A stretch of 64,000 bases of DNA from Mesorhizobium sp. PAMC28654 (GTDB taxonomy: Bacteria; Pseudomonadota; Alphaproteobacteria; Rhizobiales; Rhizobiaceae). The position numbers and the translations under genes are program-made. The notes beneath the pieces are model-generated. The model was not told where the DNA came from. It did no database searches and saw only the letters and a list, made by a program, of their open reading frames with translations. Shown here piece after piece: positions 46,210 through 54,958 of this stretch; position 1 is the stretch's first letter, and every line of letters begins with the position of its first letter. The stretch is from positions 6,557,001 through 6,621,000 of the forward strand of contig NZ_CP085135.1 in assembly GCF_020616515.1 (NCBI RefSeq). The letters run 5' to 3'.

Positions 46210-46271
46210 CAAGCGTGGGCGCTGGCCCATTCGCATAGCTGCATGGCAAGCATGGACGCTAGTCCATTCGC
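46210..46271. promoter_or_regulatory. Two co-varying palindromic operators in a direct repeat
   Basis: A 25-base unit is repeated at 46210-46234 and 46247-46271 (21 of 25 identical, 37 bases apart). Each copy contains a palindrome: TGGGC-GCTG-GCCCA (46216-46229) and TGGAC-GCTA-GTCCA (46253-46266, extendable by one pair). The two differ by a compensating G-C to A-T change that keeps both arms paired. The second abuts the GGAGGAA ribosome site of the oxidase gene. A GntR/FadR-like repressor is the kind of protein that binds such sites; none is encoded next door. Confidence 0.6.
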
Positions 46272-46281
46272 GGAGGAATTC

Positions 46282-47697
46282 ATGGCTCTGAGCGACCTCA
46301 ATCCGGTCGAACGCAACGAGGAGGGGATAGCCGCGGTGCTCGGCATCCTCAAGCAGCGGTTCGGCGAGCGCTTCCAGACCGGCCAGGCGATCCGTTCGCA
46401 GCATGCGCACACCACCACCTATATCCCGACGCAGGCGCCGGACGGCGTCGCCTTTCCGGAGTCTACGGCCGAAGTGCAGGAGATCGTGCGCGCCTGTGCC
46501 GCGCACCGCGTGCCGGTGATTGCTTTCGGTGTCGGCTCCTCGCTAGAAGGCCACACCAATGCGCCGGGCGGCGGCATCTCGGTCGACACATCGCGCATGA
46601 ACCGCATCCTCTCGGTCAATCCGCAGGACCTCGACTGCACCGTCGAGCCCGGTGTGACGCGCGAGGACCTCAACCGGCATCTGCGTGACACCGGCCTGTT
46701 CTTCCCGATCGACCCGGGCGCCAATGCCTCGCTCGGCGGTATGGCGGCGACGCGAGCGTCCGGCACCAACGCCGTGCGCTACGGTACGATGCGCGAGAAT
46801 GTGCTTTCGCTGACGGCGGTCATGGCCGATGGCGAGACGGTGACGACAGGCAAGCGCGCAAAGAAGAGTTCGGCCGGATATGACCTGACGCGGCTCCTGA
46901 TCGGCTCGGAAGGCACGCTTGGCATCATCACCGCGCTGACCTTGAAGCTGCAGGGTATTCCGCAAGCGATTTCCGGTGGCGTCTGCCCGTTTCCGAGCGT
47001 CGAGGCGGCCTGCAACGCGGTGATCGCGACGATCCAGATGGGCATTCCGGTGGCGCGCATTGAACTGGTCAACGGGCTGCAGATGCGGGCGATGAAGAAC
47101 TATTCGAAGCTCGACTATCCGGAAAGCCCATGCCTGTTCGTCGAGTTCCACGGCAGCGATGCGGGTGTTGCCGAGCAGGCCGAGACCTTCGGCATGATCG
47201 CGGAAGAGAACGGCGGCGGGCCATTCCTGTGGACCAGCATCGCCGAGGAACGGACGAAGCTGTGGAAAGCAAGACACGACGCCTACTGGTCGTCGCTGAC
47301 ACTGCGGCCAGGCGCCAAGGGGCTTTCGACCGATGTCTGCGTGCCGATCTCGCGCTTTGCCGAATGCGTCATGGAAACCGAGGCCGATATCGCCGAGATG
47401 GGGCTGATCGCGCCGATCGTCGGCCATGCCGGCGACGGCAATTTCCACGTGCTGGTGCTGATGGACGTCGATGATCCCAAGGAGATCGCACTGTCGGAAA
47501 AATTCGTGGCGCGGCTCAACATGCGGGCCATCGCCATGGAGGGAACCTGCACCGGCGAGCACGGCATCGGCCAGGGCAAGGTCGGCTTCCTGCGCCATGA
47601 ACTCGGCCACGGCGTCGACGTCATGCGCACCATCAAGCAGGCGCTGGATCCGCTGAACATCATGAACCCGGGCAAGATATTACCGGGCGCCGGGTAG
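46282..47697 (+). CDS. FAD-linked oxidase, D-lactate/glycolate dehydrogenase type
   Basis: 471-residue flavoprotein of the GlcD/LDHD group oxidising a D-2-hydroxy acid. The FAD-binding PP-loop region is visible as VIAFGVGSSLEGHTNAPGGG and DPGANASLGGMAATRASGTN. The C-terminal FAD-linked oxidase domain ends VGHAGDGNFHVLVLMD (conserved His pair) and GTCTGEHGIGQGK. The ATG at 46282 has GGAGGAA six bases upstream, better than 46243. Two palindromes lie before it. No electron-transfer partner is adjacent. Confidence 0.9.
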   Translation: MALSDLNPVERNEEGIAAVLGILKQRFGERFQTGQAIRSQHAHTTTYIPTQAPDGVAFPESTAEVQEIVRACAAHRVPVIAFGVGSSLEGHTNAPGGGISVDTSRMNRILSVNPQDLDCTVEPGVTREDLNRHLRDTGLFFPIDPGANASLGGMAATRASGTNAVRYGTMRENVLSLTAVMADGETVTTGKRAKKSSAGYDLTRLLIGSEGTLGIITALTLKLQGIPQAISGGVCPFPSVEAACNAVIATIQMGIPVARIELVNGLQMRAMKNYSKLDYPESPCLFVEFHGSDAGVAEQAETFGMIAEENGGGPFLWTSIAEERTKLWKARHDAYWSSLTLRPGAKGLSTDVCVPISRFAECVMETEADIAEMGLIAPIVGHAGDGNFHVLVLMDVDDPKEIALSEKFVARLNMRAIAMEGTCTGEHGIGQGKVGFLRHELGHGVDVMRTIKQALDPLNIMNPGKILPGAG

Positions 47698-47744
47698 GGA
47701 TCACCTGGCCATAGCAATGAAGACGCTGGCGGGAGCCGGCATCT

Positions 47745-48275
47745 TCATGTCCTGAAAATCTCCGATTGGAGTGGCGCGCGGCGCGTAGGCTCGGCCTGGT
47801 GGAGATAGCCGGTGAACGTGTCGGGGGAGGAAGATTTGGACAGTTGGGTCACGATGCGGCCGACTTCGCCACGATGATAGCCGCCGTGGGTGATGACGTG
47901 CGCCAGCATCTCCTCGCGCGACATTTGCCCGGGGGCGCCACTCGTGAAGGTGAAGAGGATCGTCTCCGCCAGTTCTTCCGGTTCCACCTGTTCGACATAT
48001 CGGAGGTACCACCGGTCCGTTTCGGTGATTGCCGCTGACAGCTCGGCGAGCGTCGGTGTGTTGCTCGTGCCGGTGTCCCGATAGAAGTGTTTCTGCTTCT
48101 GGATGTTCGACGCAAAGATCCTGTCGACGACATGTGCGTGATTGATGGTTTCAAGGATCGCGCCAAGCTGGTCCTCGGCGATGTCGTTCTCGATCCCGGC
48201 CATCAGGGCGAGGAGTTCATCATCAGCCCAGGATTTGTAGCGGAACAGGGATAGAAGCAGTGTCTTGCTGCTCAT
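47745..48275 (-). CDS. DinB family protein
   Basis: 176-residue four-helix protein of the DinB/YfiT type, metal-binding, often acting in thiol transfer or stress responses. The His ligands appear in TINHAHVVDRIF and HVITHGGYHRGEVGRIVTQL, and the N-terminus FRYKSWADDELLALM is typical. It is divergent from the interrupted TetR gene, so that regulator may have repressed it before the insertion. Confidence 0.87.
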   Translation of the reverse strand: MSSKTLLLSLFRYKSWADDELLALMAGIENDIAEDQLGAILETINHAHVVDRIFASNIQKQKHFYRDTGTSNTPTLAELSAAITETDRWYLRYVEQVEPEELAETILFTFTSGAPGQMSREEMLAHVITHGGYHRGEVGRIVTQLSKSSSPDTFTGYLHQAEPTRRAPLQSEIFRT

Positions 48276-48654
48276 AAGGGCCTCTCATTCACTTGCATGG
48301 CGCGACTGGCTCGATAGAGGTGAGCTGACATGCGCATTTTGGTGAAGAAGCCGGATCATGGCTACTCGCGTTCCCCCACAGCATGGAAGCGTGCGCAAAG
48401 CGCCACGGCAACAGCGTTCTCGCGCGACCGTCGATGTCATTGTCGAGGCTGCGGCTCGCGTTCTGGCCCAGCGCGGCTGGGCGCGTTTCACCACCAACGA
48501 GACGGCTTCGGCCGCCGGCGTCAGCGTTGGCTCGATCTATCAGTATTTCCCCAACAAGCTGGCGCTGGCGGAGGAGATCCGCAAACGCCATCTCGATGCA
48601 GTGCTCGCGGCGATATCCATTGGACTTGCTTCGGTAAAGTGGAGAGCGGGTTGC

Positions 48655-49515
48655 TCATTCGGCGGCGTTTCGCTCGAACTGCATCGGGCTGATGTAGTCG
48701 AGCGCGGAATGCCGCCGGATGGGATTGTAGAAGCCGTCGATATATCGGGCAATGGCGGCTTGGGCATCGGCGCGGGTAAGGAAAGAGGTGCGCCAGATCA
48801 GTTCAGTTTTCAGCGTCTTGAAGAATGTTTCGACCATGGCGTTATCAAAGCAATTGCCCTTGCCTGACATTGAGATGATGACGCCGGCGGCACGCAATTC
48901 GGCTTGGTAGTCGATAGAACAATATTGGCTGCCGCGGTCGGAGTGGTGAATGAGGCCGGGTTCCGGCTGCCGCATGACGAACGCCTTGTTGAGCGCTGCC
49001 AGAGCCAGGCTGCGGTGTAGCCGGTTGCCAGCAGCCCAGCCAACGACCTTGCGGGCAAACAGATCGATGACGACAGCAAGGTACAACCAGCCCTCCCGCG
49101 TCCAGATGTAGGAGATGTCGGCACCCCATTTCTGGTTGGGACCAGTGGCGGCAAAATCCTGGTCGATGACATTGGGGGCAACCGGAAAGGCGTGTTCGCT
49201 GTCCGTCGTGCGCTTGAACCGCCGCTTCTGTCTTGCCTGGAGGCCATTCTCCCGCATCAGACGCGCCGTTCGTCGCCGGCCAATGGCAAAGCCATTGTCT
49301 TGCAGTTCCCGCGTCATGCGCGGGCTACCATAGGTTCCGTTCGACAGCGCGAACGACGATCGCACATGCGCCAGCATTATCATGTCGTCGCGCTGCCGGC
49401 GGCACGCCGGCCGGCGCCCCCAGGCAAAGTAGCCGCTCGGGCTGACACCCAGCGTCGCGCACAAACGGTCCACAGGGAAATCCTTCTTCGCCTGGTCGAT
49501 GAGCGCGAACCTCAC
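48655..49515 (-). CDS. IS3-family transposase OrfB (DDE integrase)
   Basis: 286-residue catalytic part of the transposase. It has the HTH_21-type region (NGTYGSPRMTRELQDNGFAI) and an rve integrase core with DDE residues: Asp in KWGADISYIWTREGW, Asp in IHHSDRGSQYCS, and Glu in DNAMVETFFKTLKTE. It starts as GTG in a four-base overlap with orfA but is normally made as an OrfAB fusion by -1 frameshifting. Confidence 0.95.
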   Translation of the reverse strand: MRFALIDQAKKDFPVDRLCATLGVSPSGYFAWGRRPACRRQRDDMIMLAHVRSSFALSNGTYGSPRMTRELQDNGFAIGRRRTARLMRENGLQARQKRRFKRTTDSEHAFPVAPNVIDQDFAATGPNQKWGADISYIWTREGWLYLAVVIDLFARKVVGWAAGNRLHRSLALAALNKAFVMRQPEPGLIHHSDRGSQYCSIDYQAELRAAGVIISMSGKGNCFDNAMVETFFKTLKTELIWRTSFLTRADAQAAIARYIDGFYNPIRRHSALDYISPMQFERNAAE

Positions 49516-49805
49516 CGACTTCCCTCCTTGACGAAAAAAGCCGTCGCCCGTTTCAAGATATCCCGCTCCTGCCGAAGGATTTCATTCTCCCGCCGCAGCC
49601 GTTTCAATTCAGCGGCGACATCAGCATCAGGCGGACGCCCAGGATCGCCCATCTCACGATCCAGCTGCCGACCCATCCATCGCGTCAGCGTCGAGAAACC
49701 AACACCAAGATCCTCCGCGATCTGCCGCTTCGTCCGACCGCTCGTTCGCACAAGGCCAACCGCCTCCGCCTTGAACGCATCCGTAAACTGTCTCTGTTTC
49801 GTCAT
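49512..49805 (-). CDS. IS3-family transposase OrfA
   Basis: 97-residue protein with a helix-turn-helix (RQIAEDLGVGFSTLTRWMGR) and a leucine-zipper-like helix (ELKRLRRENEILRQERDILK). Near its end the minus strand reads GC-T-TTT-TTC (49533-49539), a slippery heptamer in the right phase for a -1 shift into orfB. OrfA binds the ends and regulates transposition. Confidence 0.93.
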   Translation of the reverse strand: MTKQRQFTDAFKAEAVGLVRTSGRTKRQIAEDLGVGFSTLTRWMGRQLDREMGDPGRPPDADVAAELKRLRRENEILRQERDILKRATAFFVKEGSR

Positions 49806-50353
49806 CGAGGTCGCCTTTCATCAGAAGGAAACTCTCCACTTTTTCGGGGCAAGTCCACATTGCGGATGAACGCGACGTAGCGACCACGCTCGAGCAACGC
49901 GTGGCGAAGCTGATCGATGGCGTCGCCGCGGCCCACAAGGTCGATCAGCGGTTGCATCGCGTCCTGCTCGACGAAGTGCCGCTTGCTGGGCGCTCGGACA
50001 CATTCGAAGTGGAATATCAGCGCCGCTATCAATCCATCATTCCGCGGGCTTCGGGCCAGGCCGACCCCGAGCGCGATGCCGTTGCGGGGCGCGTGCTGTC
50101 CGCCGCCGTCGAAGGGGTTGTCCATGCGGCGGCACGATATGGCGAACTCGAATCGCCGGCATTGAGAGCGGAACTCATCGGGCTGGTCCGTGCATATCTG
50201 CGCGGTCGATCCGCAGGCTGATTGGCAGGGCATACAGCCTTCACACCGTGACAATAGCGAAAGGGCTCGTCTTGACCGCGCCGCCATTCGGGCCGAGACT
50301 TTCGGTGCGGAATAGCCTGAATTGTGCAGGCGTGTCAGTGGAGGAATGGTGTC

Positions 50354-50875
50354 ATGGCGATTTCACGCAAGGACGAGGCTCGGGCGCTGAGCGCGGACGA
50401 ACATGCGCTGGTGGAGAAATCGCACCATCCGGCGGTGCAGGAACTGTCCGACGCCGACCTCGCTGGCCTGGTGAAGCTATTGCGGGGGCGGCGCGACAAG
50501 GCTCAGGCCGAGGCACATCGGCGCCGCCGTGAAATACGCGGCAAGGGCGCGGCAAAGGGCGCCACGCCTTCGAAAGCCGATGGTGGTTCGCAGTTGAAGC
50601 TCGCGGTGCTGGCCATGGCCATGCGAAGGCTGAACGGCGAGGCCGAGCGCCGTCGGCAATTGGCGGCCAGCGTTTCGCTGGTAGAAAATGCGCGCCACGC
50701 GCTGGCCATGAAGCAGAAAACGGCACCTGCCGGGCCTGAATTCAACACCCGCACGGCGCATAAGGGCATGCGCGCGATTGCCAACCAGAGGGCGCAGAAC
50801 CTGGTTCGTCCGATGGAACTCGGCAGGCAGCGGCAAGCGGCCAAGGTGGCGCAGGCAAAGCGCGACGCGCGTTGA
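50354..50875 (+). CDS. Conserved hypothetical basic protein
   Basis: 173-residue, Ala/Arg/Lys-rich, strongly basic cytosolic protein. The ATG at 50354 has GGAGG eight bases upstream. The start region is SADEHALVEKSHHPAVQELS and DADLAGLVKLLRGRRDKAQA; the rest is helical with many Arg. No known catalytic motif. Its charge could suit nucleic-acid binding, which is only inference. It is downstream of the broken TetR gene. Confidence 0.65.
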   Translation: MAISRKDEARALSADEHALVEKSHHPAVQELSDADLAGLVKLLRGRRDKAQAEAHRRRREIRGKGAAKGATPSKADGGSQLKLAVLAMAMRRLNGEAERRRQLAASVSLVENARHALAMKQKTAPAGPEFNTRTAHKGMRAIANQRAQNLVRPMELGRQRQAAKVAQAKRDAR

Positions 50876-51003
50876 GTTTTTTCGCCCGCGACCGAGCGAA
50901 CGAAGATTGTGCTCGCGGGCGGCCCCGAAGGGATATTGCCTCTTTATCGACACGCGGATGCGGATAGAGTGCGGCTGAATTTCAATCAACCGTTTTGGAG
51001 CTG

Positions 51004-52653
51004 ATGCTCGCTCGCCTGTTCGTGATCTTCGGTGGTCTTTTTGTGCTGGTGCTGCTTGCGGCGCTGGTGGTGCCGTACTTTATCGACTGGACAGGCTACC
51101 GCGCCGAGTTCGAGCGCGAGGCGAGCGCCATTCTTGGTCGCAAGGTGACGGTGCAGGGCGATGCCACGGCAAGGCTGCTGCCGTTTCCGTCCGTGACCTT
51201 CTCGAATGTCGCCGTTGCCGGCGGCCCCGGCGGCCAGCCGGCGATGACCGTCGAGACCTTTTCGATGGATGCCGAACTCGCGCCCTTCCTGCGCGGCGAA
51301 GTGCTGATCTTCGACATGCGGCTGGTGCATCCGAAGGCGACGATCGACATTGCCGCCGATGGCACCGTCGATTGGGCGATGCGTCCATCCTCCCCCTTCG
51401 ATCTCAACCAGATATCGATCGAGAAGCTGACGGTGACGGAAGGCCAGATAGAGTTGCGCCATGCCGCCGGCGGGCGCAGCCATCTGATTTCGGAGATCAA
51501 TTCAACGATCTCGGCCAAGTCGCTGGCCGGACCGTGGCGGATGGACGGGTCGCTGCGGCTGGACGGTTTGCGCAGCACGATCGCCGCTTCCACTGGAAAG
51601 GCCGACGGCTCCAGTCAGACACGGCTCCGGCTCAAGGTTGATCCCGATGCCTATCCGCTGACCATCGAGACCGACGGCAATGCCGGCATCGTCAGGGGTG
51701 CAGCTGTCTATTCGGGGCAATTCAAGATCTCCGGCGCCGACAAGAATTCGGGGCAATTGCGCGGTACGGATGGCGACACGGTCAAGGTCAGCACGGGCAA
51801 GCCGGATCCCGGCTTCAGGCTGAACGGCAAGTTCGCGCTCGACCACCAGAAGCTCGGCATCGATGAATTCCGCTTCGAAACAGGGCCGCTGGACAATCCC
51901 TATACCGCCGACGGCAAGGCCTCGATCGATCTCGGGCTGAAGCCAAGGTTTTCCATCGAAGCGAGCGGCGCGCAGGTGCAGTTCGACGAGGCCGTGGGTG
52001 CCGCCGGCGGCGCCGGACTGACATTGGCGCAGCGCGTCGCGGCCTTCGAACAAGCCCTGCTCAGTCTGCCGAAGCCGACCATTCCAGGCACGCTCGAAGT
52101 GAAGCTGCCGGCGGTGGTGGCCGGCGATACGACCGTTCGCAATGTGCAGCTTTCCGCCGAGCCGACCGATGGCGGCTGGTCGGTGAAGTCGCTGGCCGCG
52201 ACGTTGCCGGGACGGACGACGCTTGAAGCCAATGGGCTGCTCAGCGTGCAGGACCATTTCGGCTTCACCGGTTCGCTGCTTGTGGCCGTCGCACAGCCCT
52301 CGGGGTTCGCCGCATGGCTGTCGAAGGATGTCGATGAAGCGATCCGCCGGCTGCCCGCCGCCGGCTTCAAGGCCAAGGTCGAGCTGACCGACAAGCTGCA
52401 GTCGTTCAGCGATCTCGAATTGATCCTCGGCAAGGCCAGGTTTTCCGGCCGCATCGATTCCAGCCAGCCCGACGACGCCAAGCCCTCCGTGCTGATGCGC
52501 CTGGAAGGCGGCGACCTCGATGTCGACGGGCTGGCGGCCTTCGCCTCCATCTTCGTCAGCGACAAGGGCGCCAACCGCTTTTCCGATCGCGACCTCGATT
52601 TCCATCAAGGCCGGGCCGGTCAGTGCCGGCGGCCTGACCGCCGATACTGTTGA
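51004..52653 (+). CDS. AsmA-like protein, N-terminal fragment (gene broken by frameshift)
   Basis: First part of an AsmA/TamB-like protein tied to the inner membrane by an N-terminal helix (LFVIFGGLFVLVLLAALVVP) and extending into the periplasm. It carries AsmA domain features (YRAEFEREASAILGRKVTVQ and FPSVTFSNVAVAGG). Such proteins form beta-rich bridges thought to carry lipids to the outer membrane. The ATG at 51004 follows GGAG closely; a TTG at 50995 is less likely. At 52602-52603 an extra C shifts the frame; the true sense continues as IKAGPVSAGGL while this frame ends in HQGRAGQCRRPDRRYC. Confidence 0.8.
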   Translation: MLARLFVIFGGLFVLVLLAALVVPYFIDWTGYRAEFEREASAILGRKVTVQGDATARLLPFPSVTFSNVAVAGGPGGQPAMTVETFSMDAELAPFLRGEVLIFDMRLVHPKATIDIAADGTVDWAMRPSSPFDLNQISIEKLTVTEGQIELRHAAGGRSHLISEINSTISAKSLAGPWRMDGSLRLDGLRSTIAASTGKADGSSQTRLRLKVDPDAYPLTIETDGNAGIVRGAAVYSGQFKISGADKNSGQLRGTDGDTVKVSTGKPDPGFRLNGKFALDHQKLGIDEFRFETGPLDNPYTADGKASIDLGLKPRFSIEASGAQVQFDEAVGAAGGAGLTLAQRVAAFEQALLSLPKPTIPGTLEVKLPAVVAGDTTVRNVQLSAEPTDGGWSVKSLAATLPGRTTLEANGLLSVQDHFGFTGSLLVAVAQPSGFAAWLSKDVDEAIRRLPAAGFKAKVELTDKLQSFSDLELILGKARFSGRIDSSQPDDAKPSVLMRLEGGDLDVDGLAAFASIFVSDKGANRFSDRDLDFHQGRAGQCRRPDRRYC

Positions 52654-54943
52654 TACGGCGCTGAGGCTGCGCGACGGGCTGCTCGAAATCGACAAGCTGG
52701 CGATCGGCGGACTTGCCGGCGCCTCGATCAGCGCCACCGGGCGGATCAAGGATTTTCCCGTGAACACGACAGGCAAGCTCGATGCGTCCGTGGTTGCGGT
52801 CGACCTGAAGCCGCTGATTGACGTCGCGGCGCAGCATTATCCGGACAATGCGGTGTTGAAGGGCCTGTCGGCCCGCGCGGCTGGGTATCCCGATCTGTTC
52901 CAAGACGCGCGCGTCGACCTTGTGGCAAGTGCCGCCGACAATGGCGACGGCACGACCGGGCTCGCGGTCAGCGGGCAGGGGAAAGCCGGTGGTTCGGCTT
53001 TTTCGGCATCGCTGTCCGGCAAGGGGAAGGTCAATGCGCTTGCCGATGCACCGGTGACGTTGACCTTCAACGCCAAGAATCCCGACGCTACCGCGCTGCT
53101 GGCGCTCTACGGCCTGCCGGCGCTGCCGCTCGGCATGCTTGGCGAAGCCAGCACGGACATCCAGGCCAAGGGTACGCTGGGCGGCGGTCTGGCGACGAGC
53201 TTCAACCTGCATGGCAATGATTTCAAGGTCGGCTTCGACGGAACGATCGCCGATCCGGCGCAAGGTCCCAGCGCCAAGGGCAAGGTCAGCCTTGAAGCCG
53301 CCGATATCGAGCCATGGCTGATGACAACCGGCATCGGCCTGCCGGGCATGGGCGCGGGCATGCCGACGTCGCTCGCTGCCGACGCCGACTATGGCAACGG
53401 CCTGCTCGTGCTGAATGGTCTCAGCGGCGCCATCAACGAGGCGGCGGTTTCCGGCGACGTGAACATCGATGTGAAGAACGGGCTGCCGCATCTGTCGGGC
53501 GCACTGATGCTGGACGAACTGGATCTCGACCCGATGGCGGTGTCGCTGTTCGGCGACCAGGCCTTTCTTGGCACCAATGGCGGCTGGCCGACGGCGCCTT
53601 TCAGCCAGAAATCCAGCCTGCCGTTCACGGCGGACCTCGACCTGACCGCCGCATCGCTTGCCGCCGGTCCGTTCGCCACGGCCTATGACGCAAAGCTCTC
53701 GTTGAAGCTCGACCAGGAAGGCATCCGCGTTTCCGATCTCAAGGCAAAGTTTCTCGGTGGTACGCTGACTGGCCTGTTCGAGCTGAAGAACAATGACGGC
53801 ACCGGCCTTCTTTCTGGCCAGGTGAAGCTCGCCGGCGCCGATCTGGCGACGGCGCTGCCGGAAGCCGGGATCAATGGTAACGGTGATTTCTCGACATCGC
53901 TTTCGACCAGCGGCAAATCGGTCGATGCGATGGTGGCCGCACTCTCCGGCTCCGGCACGGCGGCGCTGAAGGGAATGGCCATTGCCGGCTTCAACCCGGA
54001 TGCCTTTGGCGTCTTCATCGCCAAGGCCGATACTATCGGACGCGATATCGACGTGGCCAAGACCGCCGGCTTCGCGCCACAGATTGCCGGCGACGGCAGT
54101 TTTCCCGCCGGGGATGCAGACATTGCCTTCACGGTTGCCGGCGGCACGTTGAGGGCGCCGCCGATCAGCCTTGCAAATCCAACGGCGACCTTGTCCGCGG
54201 ACATCACGGCGGATCTCAACGCCAGCAAGGTGATCGCCAAGGGCGCCATCACCTACAAACCCGGCGACGAGTCACTCGTGGGCTCCGAACCGAGCGTGAA
54301 CTTCAACATCGAGGGGCCATTTGGCGCCACCAAGAAGACCTTCGACAGTGAGCCGCTGGCGCAGTTCCTGACCCAGCGCGCGCTGGAAAAGGAGCAGCAG
54401 CGGGTCGAGGCGATGCAGGCGGCACTGCTCGAAAAGCAGCGGCTGCGGCGCGAGGTGCGTTACTACGCGGCGCTGCAGACCGAGCGCGACAAGGCCGCCG
54501 AGGAATTACGCAAGCAAGAAGAGGAAGCGGCGCGGCAGAAAGCCGAGGCTGAAGCCAAGGCGAAAGCTGAAGCCGAGGCCAAGGCCCAGGCAGAAGCCGA
54601 TGCAAAGGCGCAGGTGGAGGCTGATGCCAAGGCAAAGGCGGATGCAGACGCCAAGGCGAAAGCAGATGCCGATGCGGCCGCCAAGGCCAAGCAGCAGGCC
54701 GCCGACGCGGCGGTGAAGGCACAGGTCGAGGAACAGGAGCGCCAGAAGGCGCAAGAGGCGGCGCGGATCGCCGCGCAGGAAAAGGCCAGGCGCGATGCCG
54801 AACGCAAGGCCGCGCAGCAGGAGCCGCGGATCGAGCGGGTGCCGCTGCCGCCTGTCAACGACAATCCGTCGCCGGCCCAGTCCGCGCCAAAGCTTGCGCC
54901 GTCTGCAATCGACAATCTGCTGAAATCGCTGGATGGCGGCTGA
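52604..54943 (+). CDS. AsmA-like protein, C-terminal fragment with long coiled-coil tail
   Basis: Continuation after the frameshift. It contains the second AsmA-type part (TGNGDFSTSL-like segments, GSGTAALKGMAIAGFNPDAF, TVAGGTLRAPPISLANPTAT). It is followed by an Ala/Lys/Glu-rich coiled coil of about 170 residues (KAEAEAKAKAEAEAKAQAEA) and a proline-rich end. The joined protein would have about 1,310 residues. The tail is unusual for AsmA proteins and may span or bind the cell wall, by inference. As read this fragment has no signal or anchor. Confidence 0.78.
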   Translation: MKAGPVSAGGLTADTVDTALRLRDGLLEIDKLAIGGLAGASISATGRIKDFPVNTTGKLDASVVAVDLKPLIDVAAQHYPDNAVLKGLSARAAGYPDLFQDARVDLVASAADNGDGTTGLAVSGQGKAGGSAFSASLSGKGKVNALADAPVTLTFNAKNPDATALLALYGLPALPLGMLGEASTDIQAKGTLGGGLATSFNLHGNDFKVGFDGTIADPAQGPSAKGKVSLEAADIEPWLMTTGIGLPGMGAGMPTSLAADADYGNGLLVLNGLSGAINEAAVSGDVNIDVKNGLPHLSGALMLDELDLDPMAVSLFGDQAFLGTNGGWPTAPFSQKSSLPFTADLDLTAASLAAGPFATAYDAKLSLKLDQEGIRVSDLKAKFLGGTLTGLFELKNNDGTGLLSGQVKLAGADLATALPEAGINGNGDFSTSLSTSGKSVDAMVAALSGSGTAALKGMAIAGFNPDAFGVFIAKADTIGRDIDVAKTAGFAPQIAGDGSFPAGDADIAFTVAGGTLRAPPISLANPTATLSADITADLNASKVIAKGAITYKPGDESLVGSEPSVNFNIEGPFGATKKTFDSEPLAQFLTQRALEKEQQRVEAMQAALLEKQRLRREVRYYAALQTERDKAAEELRKQEEEAARQKAEAEAKAKAEAEAKAQAEADAKAQVEADAKAKADADAKAKADADAAAKAKQQAADAAVKAQVEEQERQKAQEAARIAAQEKARRDAERKAAQQEPRIERVPLPPVNDNPSPAQSAPKLAPSAIDNLLKSLDGG

Positions 54944-54958
54944 CGGGAGAGGGTGCCG

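Larger units (their letters stand above)
48621..49857 (-). mobile_element. IS3-family insertion sequence, 1237 bp
   Basis: Complete element. Terminal inverted repeats: the first 26 bases start TGGACTTGCTTCGG and the reverse complement of the right end starts TGGACTTGCCCCGA, 22 of 26 matching, with TG/CA termini. Target duplication CAT at 48618-48620 and 49858-49860. It carries orfA and orfB on the minus strand, overlapping by four bases. It looks intact and potentially active. Confidence 0.95.
48358..50221 (+). pseudogene. TetR family regulator interrupted by an IS3-family element
   Basis: The N-terminal part (48358-48620) encodes a TetR helix-turn-helix (IVEAAARVLAQRGWARFTTN, then GVSVGSIYQYFPNKLALAEE). 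The reading is cut by the insertion at 48621-49857 and resumes at 49861 with ADERDVATTLEQRVAKLIDG through to the stop at 50221. Removing the element plus one copy of the 3-base duplication CAT restores a perfect open frame of 207 residues (codon 88 becomes ATT). This is a clean, probably recent disruption. As it stands the product would have a foreign tail and no ligand domain. Confidence 0.93.

Noticed and set aside
45100..48300. Possible defence island or new system between the Lrp gene and the IS
   Set aside because: The genes here (thioesterase, hydroxy-acid oxidase, DinB, small protein) are ordinary metabolism; no nuclease, toxin or reverse transcriptase motif was seen.
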